Assembly: GCF_024341905.1 (NCBI RefSeq)
Contig: NZ_BQXY01000009.1
Coordinates: 62,001 to 126,000 of the forward strand
DNA length: 64,000 nucleotides
Reading direction: 5' to 3'
DNA from: Clostridium folliculivorans
GTDB lineage: Bacteria; Bacillota; Clostridia; Clostridiales; Clostridiaceae
In this document: positions 15,931-24,794 of the stretch, piece after piece
How the letters are laid out: each line of letters begins with the position of its first letter
Numbering within the stretch: position 1 is the first letter of the stretch
The notes under the pieces: generated by a model
What the model was told of the DNA's origin: nothing
What the model saw: only the letters and a program-made list of their open reading frames with translations
Databases searched by the model: none
Made by a program: the position numbers and the translations under genes

Positions 15931-17583
15931 ATGGTATTGAGACTTGAGATTAATAATCAAATTATCGAGGTGGAAAAAGGTACTACATTTAATGAGCTTG
16001 TTAATACTTATTACCAAGGGAATAATGTACCTATAGTGTTAGGAAAGTTGAACAATAAATACTATGAACTTAGTTGTTCTATAGAAGAGTCAGGGAAGGT
16101 ACAATTTATAGCAGCTGATGACAGAATTGGCAATAGAGCTTATGCAAGAACTTTACAATTTCTATTTATAAAAGCAACTTTAGACTTATTTCCAGGGGCT
16201 AAAATCACAATAGAACATTCTTTGAGTAAAGGTATATTTGGAGAAGTTCATATGGAAAAAGCTTTGGATGCAGAAGATATCATTCTGATCAAGAAGAAAA
16301 TGAATGAACTTATTGAAAAGGATATTCAAATTAAAACTCTAAAAGTAAAAAAAGAAGAAGCAATTAAGATTTTTTCTTCATATGGTATGGAGGATAAATT
16401 AAAGCTTCTTAAGAATCTTAGAAACAATGAACTTAGATTATACGAGTTAGATGGAAGATACGATTATTTTTATGGTAAATTAGGCTATTCTACTGGGGTT
16501 ATTAAGTATTATGAACTTACTTACCATGAACCTGGTTTTCTGCTTAGGTTTCCTGAAGAAGGAAAAGGTGTAGAAATTCCTGTTTTTGAACCTCAAGAAA
16601 AGCTTGAGAAGATATTTCAAGAAACAGAGCAGTGGCTCAATATATTAGATATTGCGGATGTAGGTTCACTAAATGAAAAGGTGATTAGAAAGGAATTTGA
16701 TGAAATAATAAGAGTTTCAGAGGCACTGCATGAAAAGAAAATAGCTTATATTGCAGATATGATTCATGATAGAAACGAAGTGAAGATAGTACTCATTGCC
16801 GGTCCGTCATCTTCTGGAAAGACTACCTTTTCAAAGAGATTAGCTATACAATTGCGAGTTAATGGATTAATTCCAATTCCTATTTCCCTTGATGATTATT
16901 TTATTGATAGAGATAAAACAAAACTTGATGAAGAAGGGAAACCGGACTTTGAATCAATTTACGCACTAGACCTAGAGCTATTTAATAAACAATTAAATCT
17001 TTTGCTTGAGGGAGAAAAGGTCACTATACCATCCTATAATTTTAAAACTGGAACAAGGGATGAAGAAGGTCATGATATGCAGCTTCCTCAAAATGGTGTG
17101 TTGATTATTGAGGGTATACATGGATTAAATGATATGTTGACTTCAACTATACCTGATCACAATAAATTTAAAATTTATATAAGTGCCTTGACACAACTTA
17201 ACGTAGACAATCATAATAGAATTGCAACAGCGGATGTAAGAAAAATAAGAAGAATTGTAAGAGATTTTCTATCTAGAGGTTACGGTGGAGATGAAACACT
17301 CAAAATGTGGCCTTCTATAAAGCGCGGAGAAGAAAGAAATATATTTGTATATCAGGAGCAGGCAGATGTAATGTTCAATTCAACTTTAGTGTATGAATTA
17401 TCAGTTCTAAAAAACTGCGCTATTGAGGAACTATCTAAAATATCTCAAGATAGTGAAGTGTACAATGAGGCTGAAAGGCTTATAGATTTTCTAAAACTTT
17501 TTGAAGCTATAGATAGTGATATGGTTCCTGAAAATTCTATACTTAGAGAATTCATAGGCGGCAGTTGTTTTTATAAATATTGA
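15931..17583 (+). CDS. Nucleoside kinase of the uridine kinase family with TGS-like N-terminus
   Basis: A protein of about 550 residues, far longer than ordinary uridine kinases (about 210). The N-terminus resembles TGS and threonyl-tRNA-synthetase-like editing domains (residues 1-180), and the C-terminal half is a phosphoribulokinase/uridine kinase domain with the P-loop AGPSSSGKTTFSKRL near residue 290, plus SLDDYFIDRD and IIEGIHGLND. Clostridia usually carry this fused form. The probable reaction is ATP-dependent phosphorylation of a nucleoside, most likely uridine or cytidine. AGGAG is placed for either GTG 15928 or ATG 15931. It is 22 bp before sdaAB and may be co-transcribed. Confidence 0.82.
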   Translation: MVLRLEINNQIIEVEKGTTFNELVNTYYQGNNVPIVLGKLNNKYYELSCSIEESGKVQFIAADDRIGNRAYARTLQFLFIKATLDLFPGAKITIEHSLSKGIFGEVHMEKALDAEDIILIKKKMNELIEKDIQIKTLKVKKEEAIKIFSSYGMEDKLKLLKNLRNNELRLYELDGRYDYFYGKLGYSTGVIKYYELTYHEPGFLLRFPEEGKGVEIPVFEPQEKLEKIFQETEQWLNILDIADVGSLNEKVIRKEFDEIIRVSEALHEKKIAYIADMIHDRNEVKIVLIAGPSSSGKTTFSKRLAIQLRVNGLIPIPISLDDYFIDRDKTKLDEEGKPDFESIYALDLELFNKQLNLLLEGEKVTIPSYNFKTGTRDEEGHDMQLPQNGVLIIEGIHGLNDMLTSTIPDHNKFKIYISALTQLNVDNHNRIATADVRKIRRIVRDFLSRGYGGDETLKMWPSIKRGEERNIFVYQEQADVMFNSTLVYELSVLKNCAIEELSKISQDSEVYNEAERLIDFLKLFEAIDSDMVPENSILREFIGGSCFYKY

Positions 17584-17605
17584 TTTTAAATATGGAGTGT
17601 GACAA

Positions 17606-18280
17606 ATGAAAAAATACGGAGCTTTTGATATAATAGGACCTATTATGGTTGGGCCATCAAGCTCTCATACTGCAGGGGCAGCTAGGCTTGCAAAAGTTGC
17701 AGCTGCCATTGCTGGTGAGAGAGTAAAAGAGGTTACATTTCTTCTTCATGGTTCTTTCGGTAAGACTTACAAGGGACATGGGACTGATAGGGCTTTAGTT
17801 GCAGGAATACTTGGTATGGAGCCTAGTGATTTAAGACTTAGAGAATCTATCGAAATCGCTAAGGAAAAAGGCATAAAGATAGAATTTAGGGAAAAATATC
17901 TTGGAGAAGTTCATCCAAATACAGTTAAGTTTGTAATAAAGGATAAAAATGATAGAGTTTCTGAGATAACAGGTTCTTCTATTGGTGGAGGAAGTATTGT
18001 AATAACTGAAGTAAATGGGCAGGAAGTTAATTTTACAGGTCAGTATCCTACAGTAATAATATCGCATAGAGATGTTCCAGGAGCAGTATCCAAAGTCTCA
18101 TCAATTCTTTATGATAATAATGTAAACATAGCTTTTATGAGCGTATTCAGAACAAAAAAAGGTAAGGCAGCTACAATGATATTTGAAGTCGATAGCTTTC
18201 TTACAGAGGAAGTTGTAAAAGAGATAAAGCAGGTAGAAGCTGTTGATAATGTTATAAGGATAAATCCAGTTAAGGTTTAA
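17606..18280 (+). CDS. sdaAB: L-serine dehydratase, beta subunit
   Basis: This 224-residue subunit of the iron-sulfur L-serine deaminase converts serine to pyruvate and ammonia. The N-terminal part has the typical GPIMVGPSSSHTAGAARLA (residues 11-29). An ACT regulatory domain follows at about residues 150-220 (VPGAVSKVSSILYDNNVNI). The alpha subunit gene lies 477 bp downstream rather than adjacent, because a family A repeat occupies the gap. Confidence 0.93.
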   Translation: MKKYGAFDIIGPIMVGPSSSHTAGAARLAKVAAAIAGERVKEVTFLLHGSFGKTYKGHGTDRALVAGILGMEPSDLRLRESIEIAKEKGIKIEFREKYLGEVHPNTVKFVIKDKNDRVSEITGSSIGGGSIVITEVNGQEVNFTGQYPTVIISHRDVPGAVSKVSSILYDNNVNIAFMSVFRTKKGKAATMIFEVDSFLTEEVVKEIKQVEAVDNVIRINPVKV

Positions 18281-18316
18281 ATATATATCATCGCATGATG
18301 GACTAGTAAAGAATAT

Positions 18317-18694
18317 TTGAAATTAAGTGGTTAGTCATCCGATGCTTTAATGAGCTTACGCAAAGAATTAATATGATTTTCTCATATTCCATGGCTAAAA
18401 CTGTAAACTCACTACGTTCGAACAGTACAGTTTTACTTTTTAATAATCAATACTTTTTATAAATATTTCATATCTTAAATTTAAGAAAATAAAAAGGTTA
18501 GTTGATTAAAAAGTAAAAAGTGAAAATATATCGCCTGCCAGAATTTCTTCACATACGTTCAGAAAAGGCAGATGCGTAAAAAAATCACTAATGAAGAACG
18601 ATTAGCGACTTTTTAGAGCCATTCCATATGAAAAAATCATTTAATTCTAATAGCTAGCTCATATAGCATCTCCTGCATAACCACTTAATTTCAG
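18317..18694. repeat. Family A palindromic repeat, copy A6, between sdaAB and sdaAA
   Basis: The ends TTGAAATTAAGTGGTTAG and ATAACCACTTAATTTCAG pair. The inner insertion matches that of A5 in position and content, but its stem arms are CTTTTTA and TAAAAAG rather than CTCTTTA and TAAAGAG, a compensated change. A family C unit is included (about 18530-18615). A minus-strand TAG at the third codon ends the short frame. Confidence 0.8.
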
Positions 18695-18757
18695 GATGGT
18701 TCCTAACGATAATAAAATAGAAATTATGTATCCTAGTAGGGAGGTATAGAACAAAAG

Positions 18758-19630
18758 ATGGTTAGAAACGGAGAAGAGCTCCTCAATATATGTAAAAAGA
18801 ATAATTGGACTATCAGTGAATTTGCAATTCAATCAGAGATGGAGAGAAGTGAGTCTACCAGAGAAGAAATTCTTGGCGAAATGATGAAAAGCCTTAGAGT
18901 TATGATTGAAGCAACTACTGAAGGTTGTGAAAAGGAAGTACATTCAGTAAGTGGTTTAATTGGTGGAGATGGATATAAGCTTCAAAATTATTTAAAACAA
19001 GGAAAGAGCTTAACTGGAGATGTTATGGTATCTGCTATGGCAAAGGCTATATCCTGTGCTGAAGTAAATGCATCTATGGGAAGAATTGTTGCTTGTCCTA
19101 CAGCTGGTTCATGTGGAATACTTCCTGCAGTACTTCTTACTGTGGGAGAAAAATTACAACTATCTAATGAGAAGTTAGTTGAGGGACTATTTGCAGCTGC
19201 AGCTATTGGTAGTATAATAGCTCAAAATGCAACAGTTGCTGGTGCAGAAGGTGGATGTCAGGCGGAATGTGGTGCTGCGGCGGCAATGAGTGCTGCGGCA
19301 GTTGTGGAACTAATGGGTGGAACCCCTGAAATGAGTTTGGATGCGGCTGCTATAGTTATAAAAAACATACTAGGACTCGTATGCGATCCTATAGCTGGAC
19401 TAGTTGAAGTTCCTTGTGCAAAGAGAAACTTCGCAGGAGCAGTAAGTGCTTTAACAACAGCTGATCTAGTTATGGCAGGAGTAAATTCAAAGATACCTTT
19501 TGATGATACTGTTGATGCTATGTATAGAGTAGGCAAGAGTTTGCCAAGTGAGCTTAGAGAGACGGCACAAGGTGGATTAGCTGTTACTAAGACTGGATTA
19601 AAACTTAAGAAAAGAGTCTTTGGTGATTAA
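18758..19630 (+). CDS. sdaAA: L-serine dehydratase, alpha subunit
   Basis: This 290-residue catalytic subunit carries the labile iron-sulfur cluster. The cysteines that bind it are visible in CPTAGSCGILPAV and in CDPIAGLVEVPCAKRN, and the segment AEGGCQAECGAAAAMSAAA is typical. Together with sdaAB it forms the two-subunit enzyme of Gram-positive anaerobes. GGGAGG is about 13 bases before the ATG, a long spacing, but no better start is seen in frame. Translation must restart after the repeat-filled gap, or the gene has its own promoter. Confidence 0.92.
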   Translation: MVRNGEELLNICKKNNWTISEFAIQSEMERSESTREEILGEMMKSLRVMIEATTEGCEKEVHSVSGLIGGDGYKLQNYLKQGKSLTGDVMVSAMAKAISCAEVNASMGRIVACPTAGSCGILPAVLLTVGEKLQLSNEKLVEGLFAAAAIGSIIAQNATVAGAEGGCQAECGAAAAMSAAAVVELMGGTPEMSLDAAAIVIKNILGLVCDPIAGLVEVPCAKRNFAGAVSALTTADLVMAGVNSKIPFDDTVDAMYRVGKSLPSELRETAQGGLAVTKTGLKLKKRVFGD

Positions 19631-19751
19631 TAGGAAAATTGAGGAAAGTAAGTAAAAGTCAATGTTTACGCTAGTTTTAACATTGATGAAAATAGTGACA
19701 ATCTGTGGCTTTTATGTTAAGATAATTTATATTAAAAAATAAATAATAATC

Positions 19752-19850
19752 TGTGCTAGGGGGGCTGGTTATGCCGGCTGAGATAGAGAACGATATTCTC
19801 TGACTCTTAACACCTGAACTGGTTAAAGCCAGCGTAGGGAAGCAACAATA
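19752..19850 (+). ncRNA. TPP riboswitch (THI element)
   Basis: The conserved THI parts are present in order: GGGGGGCTGGTTATGCCGGC, CTGAGATAG, then ACACCTGAACTGGTTAA, GCCAGCGTAGGGAAGC. Thiamine pyrophosphate binding should favour the terminator at 19863. It precedes thiW and thiD, in line with thiamine salvage control. Confidence 0.95.
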
Positions 19851-19862
19851 ATTTCGTTAATT

Positions 19863-19888
19863 AGTGCAGCTTTCTAGCTGCACTTTTT
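19863..19888 (+). terminator. Riboswitch-controlled terminator
   Basis: AGTGCAGC (19863-19870) and GCTGCACT (19877-19884) pair perfectly and run into TTTTT, 13 bases after the TPP aptamer. The remaining 180 bp to thiW show nothing further. Confidence 0.88.
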
Positions 19889-20066
19889 GTGCATTTAGGA
19901 TAAGAATTTTAAATAATATTTTTAGTATTTAAACTTTCAATATAGATATAATCTTTTAGAAAGTTTTTAGTACACCGAAACATTATTTTAAATGAGCTTA
20001 TTCATATAAAAGCTAAATGCAGGATTTATATGACTTCTTCACAGATTAAAAGAAGGAGGATTTTTT

Positions 20067-20594
20067 ATGAAACAAAATAGTACCAATGTAAACAATAATC
20101 AGAGTATGGTCTATAAGTTGACCTTAAGTGGTTTGTTCATAGCCTTTGGTACCGTTACTGGATCAGTTTTCTATATACCGTTTTTAGGTGGAAAGATGTT
20201 TCCAGTTCAACATTTTTTAAATGTAGTTGCAGCAGTGGTGCTTGGACCTTTCTATGGAGTAGCTAATGCTTTTTGTATCTCATTACTAAGAAACATTTTA
20301 GGGACAGGTTCTATACTTGCATTTCCAGGAAGTATGGTTGGAGCTTTTTTAGCAGGAATAGTTTATAAGAAGTTTAAAAATATATACCTTACAGCTGTAG
20401 GTGAATTTATAGGAACAGGAATACTAGGAGCTTTGATAGCATATCCAATGGCTACAATGGTATTAGGTAAAAAGGTAGCTGCTTTTGCATATGTATTCCC
20501 TTTCTCATTAAGCTGTGGTGGAGGAGCAATCCTTGCAGTAATATTATTATCAGTACCAGTTATAAGAAAAACTATCAAAAGGGAGGCTTTATAA
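20067..20594 (+). CDS. thiW: ThiW, substrate-binding S-component of a thiamine-precursor ECF transporter
   Basis: A 175-residue membrane protein with about five helices. ThiW proteins are the S-components of energy-coupling factor transporters thought to import the thiazole moiety (hydroxyethylthiazole). Family marks are GKMFPVQHFLNVVAAVVLGPFYGVANAF and FPGSMVGAFLAGIVYKK. It relies on shared EcfA/EcfT subunits encoded elsewhere. AAGGAGGA precedes the ATG, and its stop touches the thiD start. Controlled by the TPP riboswitch upstream. Confidence 0.9.
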   Translation: MKQNSTNVNNNQSMVYKLTLSGLFIAFGTVTGSVFYIPFLGGKMFPVQHFLNVVAAVVLGPFYGVANAFCISLLRNILGTGSILAFPGSMVGAFLAGIVYKKFKNIYLTAVGEFIGTGILGALIAYPMATMVLGKKVAAFAYVFPFSLSCGGGAILAVILLSVPVIRKTIKREAL

Positions 20595-21407
20595 ATGATA
20601 AGAAAAGCGCTTACAATAGCAGGTTCGGATACTTGTGGCGGCGCAGGAATTCAAGCAGATATAAAATCATTTTCAGCTAATGGAGTTTATGGAATGAGTG
20701 TTATAACTGCAATAACAGTTCAAAATACTCAAGGTGTTTTTGGAATCCAGGATGTTAATCCAGATATAATAGAGAAACAAATAGAAGCCATATTTGATGA
20801 TATTGAAGTTGATGCTATAAAAATAGGAATGGTATCTAAAATAGAATCAATTAATGCAATAGCATCAGCTTTAAAAAAGATAGATAAATTGCCACCAGTA
20901 ATTTTAGATCCAGTAATGGTTTCAAAAAGCGGGTTTAAGCTTCTTTCTGAGGATGCAAAAGAAACTCTTATAAAAGAGTTATTTCCACTTGCAGAGGTTA
21001 TTACACCAAATATACCTGAGGCAGAAGAAATTTTGGGATATCAAATAACAAACTTTGAAGAAATGTATAAGGCGGCGAAAGATTTAAAAGAATTAGGACC
21101 TAAATACGTTCTTGTGAAAGGTGGGCATCTTGAAGGAGATGCTATAGATTCCTTGTTTGATGGAGAAAGACTTATAAGTTTTAAAGAGGAAAGAATAAAC
21201 ACCAAAAATACGCATGGTACTGGATGCACATTATCTTCAGCTATAGCAGCCAATATCGCAAAAGGTATGAATATGGTTGAAGCTGTTGATGAAGCTAAAA
21301 AATATATAACAGTGGCTATTGAGCACAGTATAGAGCTTGGCAAAGGGGTAGGTCCAACTAATCACTTTTATGAGCTTTACAAAAAAGCTGGATTTGATGT
21401 TGAATAA
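20595..21407 (+). CDS. thiD: Hydroxymethylpyrimidine/phosphomethylpyrimidine kinase
   Basis: This 270-residue ribokinase-fold enzyme phosphorylates hydroxymethylpyrimidine twice to the diphosphate used in thiamine synthesis. Marks are TIAGSDTCGGAGIQADIKSF at the N-terminus, DPVMVSKSGFKLL, and the anion-hole segment NTHGTGCTLSSAIAAN with catalytic Asp or Cys region. It starts immediately after thiW with AAGGGAGG in the overlap region, so it shares the TPP-regulated transcript. Confidence 0.94.
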   Translation: MIRKALTIAGSDTCGGAGIQADIKSFSANGVYGMSVITAITVQNTQGVFGIQDVNPDIIEKQIEAIFDDIEVDAIKIGMVSKIESINAIASALKKIDKLPPVILDPVMVSKSGFKLLSEDAKETLIKELFPLAEVITPNIPEAEEILGYQITNFEEMYKAAKDLKELGPKYVLVKGGHLEGDAIDSLFDGERLISFKEERINTKNTHGTGCTLSSAIAANIAKGMNMVEAVDEAKKYITVAIEHSIELGKGVGPTNHFYELYKKAGFDVE

Positions 21408-21418
21408 AATAGGTATAG

Positions 21419-21618
21419 CTGAAATTAATTAGTTATTCATCCGATGCTTTAACGAGCTTACGCAAAGAATTAATATGATTTTGTCATATTCCATGGCTAA
21501 AACTGTAAACTCACTACGTTCGAACAGTACAGTTTTTTAACGCCATTCCATCTGAAAAAATCATTTAATTCTAATAGCTCGCTCATATAGCATCTCCTGT
21601 ATAACTAATTAATTTCAA
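21419..21618. repeat. Family A palindromic repeat, copy A7 (intact reference copy)
   Basis: An uninterrupted 200-bp copy. The ends CTGAAATTAATTAGTTAT and ATAACTAATTAATTTCAA are nearly perfect complements. The core is AACTCACTACGTTCGAACA flanked by ACTGTA and TACAGT. On the minus strand AGGAGATGCTAT precedes an ATG at 21590 opening a 29-codon frame MSELLELNDFFRWNGVKK and onward. It starts 11 bp after the thiD stop, with no other terminator visible. Confidence 0.85.
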
Positions 21619-21744
21619 TAGTATTATTAAATATTTAAAGTTTAATAAAAGTATAAGACAAATAATACAAGTCAATAATTAAAGATGATATGAATCAGTT
21701 TATGTACAATTAAGCTGGTTCATTTTAGTTTATATTAAAATTTA

Positions 21745-21786
21745 TCCAAATAAAGATTCGCAGGTTCATCGAAATCTTTGTTTGGA
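21745..21786. other. Hairpin upstream of recQ
   Basis: TCCAAATAAAGATT (21745-21758) pairs with AATCTTTGTTTGGA (21773-21786) with one G-U pair. A second inverted pair ATACAAT and ATTGTAT lies at 21812-21847. They may form the recQ leader or an operator; no known class fits. Confidence 0.4.
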
Positions 21787-21892
21787 ACTGTCGTAGCTAT
21801 AGTATAAATCCATACAATTATTTTCTTATAGAAATCGGATTGTATAAAAAGTATAATTAAATATATAAATGTAACGAGAGCAGAGGTATCAT

Positions 21893-23674
21893 ATGGATAA
21901 TTCACTGAAGGTATTAAAAAAGGTATTTGGGTTTTCTAGTTTTAGAGAAGGACAAAGAGAAATAATACAAACCATATTAAGTGGAAGAGATGTATTTGCT
22001 GTTATGCCTACCGGTGGTGGAAAGTCTGTTTGTTATCAGATTCCAGCAGTTTTAATGGGAGGTATAACCCTAGTAATATCACCTCTTATTTCATTAATGA
22101 AAGATCAAGTAGACAGTATAAATAATGTAGGAATAAATGCTGCATTTATAAATAGCACTATAAATAAAAATGAAATAGTTGAAATAATAGAAGATGCACT
22201 TATAGGAAAATATAAGCTGATATATATTGCACCGGAAAGATTAGAGTTAGATTACTGCGTTAAGCTCATTAGGAATTTAAATATATCTCAGATTGCAGTG
22301 GATGAGGCTCATTGTGTATCTCAGTGGGGGCATGATTTTCGACAAAGCTATAGATTCATACTGCCTTTTGTAAATTCATTGTCAAAAAGGCCTGTAATAA
22401 CTGCTTTTACAGCTACTGCAACTGAAGAAGTTAGAGCAGATAGTATGAAACTCTTAGGGCTAAAGGATCCATACGTACATATAAGCAGCTTTAATAGAGA
22501 TAATTTATCTATGAATATACATAAGGAAGTAGATAAGCTAGAATTTGTTAAGGATATAATAAGAGAACATGAAGATCAATCGGGAATAATATATTGCTCA
22601 AGAAGAAAAGATGTTGATGGACTTTATGACTATCTAAGAGAAAGAGGGTACAGTGCTGCTAAATATCATGGAGGTCTAAAAGATGAGGAAAAGGAATTTT
22701 TCCAAGATGAATTTCTTTTTGATAGAAAAGATATTATGATAGCAACGAATGCATTTGGAATGGGCATAGATAAATCAAATGTAAGATATATTGTTCATTT
22801 CTCTTTACCTAAAAATATAGAAAACTACTACCAAGAAATTGGAAGAGGGGGAAGAGATGGCGAGAAGTGCCAATGTCACTTGCTATATTCAAGGGAAGAT
22901 ATACCTTCTCTGGAGTACATGATAAATACCTCCACTCTATTAAATAGAAGAGAGATTGAACTTAGAAAGCTTCAAGCAATGGTTGACTTTTGTGAGTCAC
23001 ATAATTGCTACAGATATTTTATATTAAAATACTTTGGAGAAAGCGATATAAAGGAGTACTGTAACAATTGTTCTAATTGCTTAAATAATGACGAACTTAG
23101 AGATATAACGGTAGAAGCACAAAAAATTCTTTCTTGTGTTTATAGGACTAAAGAACGTTATGGAATATCTGTGATGGTAGATATACTTAGAGGGTATTCA
23201 GGTCCTAAGATATTGGATAACAAATTAAATGAACTTTCAACCTACGGAATTATGAAAGAATACAGTACAAAGTTTATTAAAGATATAGTACAAACTTTAA
23301 TAGATGAAGGTTTTGTAGATAAAAAAGAAGGTACCTATTCTATGCTAAAGCTTAATAAAAAGTCTATAGATATTCTTAAAGGCAAAGAAAAGGTAATGGC
23401 AAAACTTAAAGATACTAATGATGATACTGTTTTAGATGAAGAACTATTTAAAAAGCTAAGAATACTTAGACGTGATTTATCTCAAAGTGAAAATGTAAAA
23501 CCATACATAATATTCTCCGATTCAACTTTGATACAGATTGCTAACCTAAGGCCTCAAACTAAAGAGGAGCTTAAAGAGATACGCGGTGTAGGAGAGAAAA
23601 AAATTGATAGATATGGAGAAAGAGTTCTTAGAGTAGTTCATAATCATATTTTGATGAAAAGCAAAGTTAATTAG
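21893..23674 (+). CDS. recQ: ATP-dependent DNA helicase RecQ
   Basis: A 593-residue superfamily 2 helicase for recombination and fork repair. Seen in order: motif 0 GFSSFREGQREII, Walker A MPTGGGKSVCYQIP, motif II VDEAHCVSQWGHDFR, TAFTATAT, motif V NAFGMGIDKSNVR and motif VI QEIGRGGRDGE. The zinc-binding part of the RQC region follows with CYRYFILKYFGE and CNNCSNC, and a C-terminal HRDC-like helical region (LRPQTKEELKEIRGVGEKKIDRYG). AGAGG precedes the ATG. A terminator follows 70 bp after the stop. Confidence 0.94.
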   Translation: MDNSLKVLKKVFGFSSFREGQREIIQTILSGRDVFAVMPTGGGKSVCYQIPAVLMGGITLVISPLISLMKDQVDSINNVGINAAFINSTINKNEIVEIIEDALIGKYKLIYIAPERLELDYCVKLIRNLNISQIAVDEAHCVSQWGHDFRQSYRFILPFVNSLSKRPVITAFTATATEEVRADSMKLLGLKDPYVHISSFNRDNLSMNIHKEVDKLEFVKDIIREHEDQSGIIYCSRRKDVDGLYDYLRERGYSAAKYHGGLKDEEKEFFQDEFLFDRKDIMIATNAFGMGIDKSNVRYIVHFSLPKNIENYYQEIGRGGRDGEKCQCHLLYSREDIPSLEYMINTSTLLNRREIELRKLQAMVDFCESHNCYRYFILKYFGESDIKEYCNNCSNCLNNDELRDITVEAQKILSCVYRTKERYGISVMVDILRGYSGPKILDNKLNELSTYGIMKEYSTKFIKDIVQTLIDEGFVDKKEGTYSMLKLNKKSIDILKGKEKVMAKLKDTNDDTVLDEELFKKLRILRRDLSQSENVKPYIIFSDSTLIQIANLRPQTKEELKEIRGVGEKKIDRYGERVLRVVHNHILMKSKVN

Positions 23675-23743
23675 TTAATTTCAATAATATTATTAAACAA
23701 AAGGAAAAATAAATTAAGTTTAGACATAGGAACTCTTTAAATA

Positions 23744-23790
23744 CAAAAATCAAAGACTAAAAATAAAAAAATAGGTCTTTGATTTTTTTT
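23744..23790 (+). terminator. Terminator after recQ
   Basis: AAAAATCAAAGAC (23744-23756) and GTCTTTGATTTTT (23775-23787) pair and continue into a T-run. Confidence 0.88.
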
Positions 23791-23887
23791 ATTTTTCTAT
23801 CATAATATACTTAGACAAATAAAAAGAATACTGTAATAGAAATAAATATATCTTTATATGGCAATGTTTACAATGGAGGAGATTTTT

Positions 23888-24781
23888 ATGAGTAAGTATG
23901 TGGTTATTGACGTTGGAGGATCAGCAATAAAGTATTCGGTTATGGATGGTGAGGGTGTTTCTTATGAAAAAGGAAGCATGCCTACTCCAAAAAGTGGGAT
24001 AAGTGAATTCGTTGAAGTAGTAGGGAATTTAGTTGAAGATTTTAAGAAGACTTATGAAATTAATGGACTAGCTTGCAGTATGCCAGGAGCTGTAGAACCT
24101 AAAAGCGGAATTATTTATGGTGCTAGCGCTGTAGATTATATACATGGTCCTAATATAAAAGAATTGCTTTCACAAAGAACAGGCTTAAGAGTATCTATTG
24201 AAAATGATGCTAATTGTGCTGGGTTGGCTGAAGGATGGCTTGGAGCAGCAAAGGATTGCGAAAATTTTATGTGTGTAGTAATAGGAACAGGTATTGGTGG
24301 TTGTATTATAGTAAATAAAAAGATTCTTAGAGGAAAAAATCTCCATGGAGGAGAATTTGGATTTATGCTTGTAGATGACAGTGATGAGATAGAAGGACAT
24401 ACTTGGAGTAATAATGCATCTACCTTTGCTTTAGTAAAAAAGGTTTCAAAAGAAAAAGGATTAGATGCAGAAGAATTAAATGGTAAGAAAGTATTTGAAA
24501 TGGCTGAAAGTGGAGACGAGGAAGTAAAGAATATCATAGATAAATGGTATAACTATTTAGTAAGAGGAATATTTAATCTGAAATATATCATAGATCCTGA
24601 GAAAATATTAATTGGTGGTGCTATAAGTAGCAGATCAGATTTCTATGATATTGTAAATGAAAGACTTAGTAAAATGAAAAGTTATTATGCAAAATTAGAT
24701 ATTTCTGTAGAGAAATGTGCTTTTGAAAATGATTCTAATTTAATAGGAGCTTTATACAACTTTTTGTACTGTGATAACTAA
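23888..24781 (+). CDS. ROK-family sugar kinase, zinc motif absent
   Basis: A protein of 297 residues from ATG 23888, with GGAGGAG six bases upstream; a longer frame from 23858 lacks a site. The phosphate loop is DVGGSAIKYSVMDGEG, the catalytic Asp is in ENDANCAGLAE, and IGTGIGGCIIVNKKILRG is the ROK signature region. The usual zinc cluster (HxCxCGxxGC) is missing; the corresponding region reads GEFGFMLVDDSDEIEGHTW. This fits the BglK-like branch that phosphorylates glucosides or other sugars rather than classical glucokinase. Single-gene unit between recQ and the prkA operon. Substrate not certain. Confidence 0.85.
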   Translation: MSKYVVIDVGGSAIKYSVMDGEGVSYEKGSMPTPKSGISEFVEVVGNLVEDFKKTYEINGLACSMPGAVEPKSGIIYGASAVDYIHGPNIKELLSQRTGLRVSIENDANCAGLAEGWLGAAKDCENFMCVVIGTGIGGCIIVNKKILRGKNLHGGEFGFMLVDDSDEIEGHTWSNNASTFALVKKVSKEKGLDAEELNGKKVFEMAESGDEEVKNIIDKWYNYLVRGIFNLKYIIDPEKILIGGAISSRSDFYDIVNERLSKMKSYYAKLDISVEKCAFENDSNLIGALYNFLYCDN

Positions 24782-24794
24782 AAAGAAGTTTTAC

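Noticed and set aside
323..21618. CRISPR array
   Set aside because: The repeats are long palindromes spread over kilobases with no regular spacers and no cas genes.
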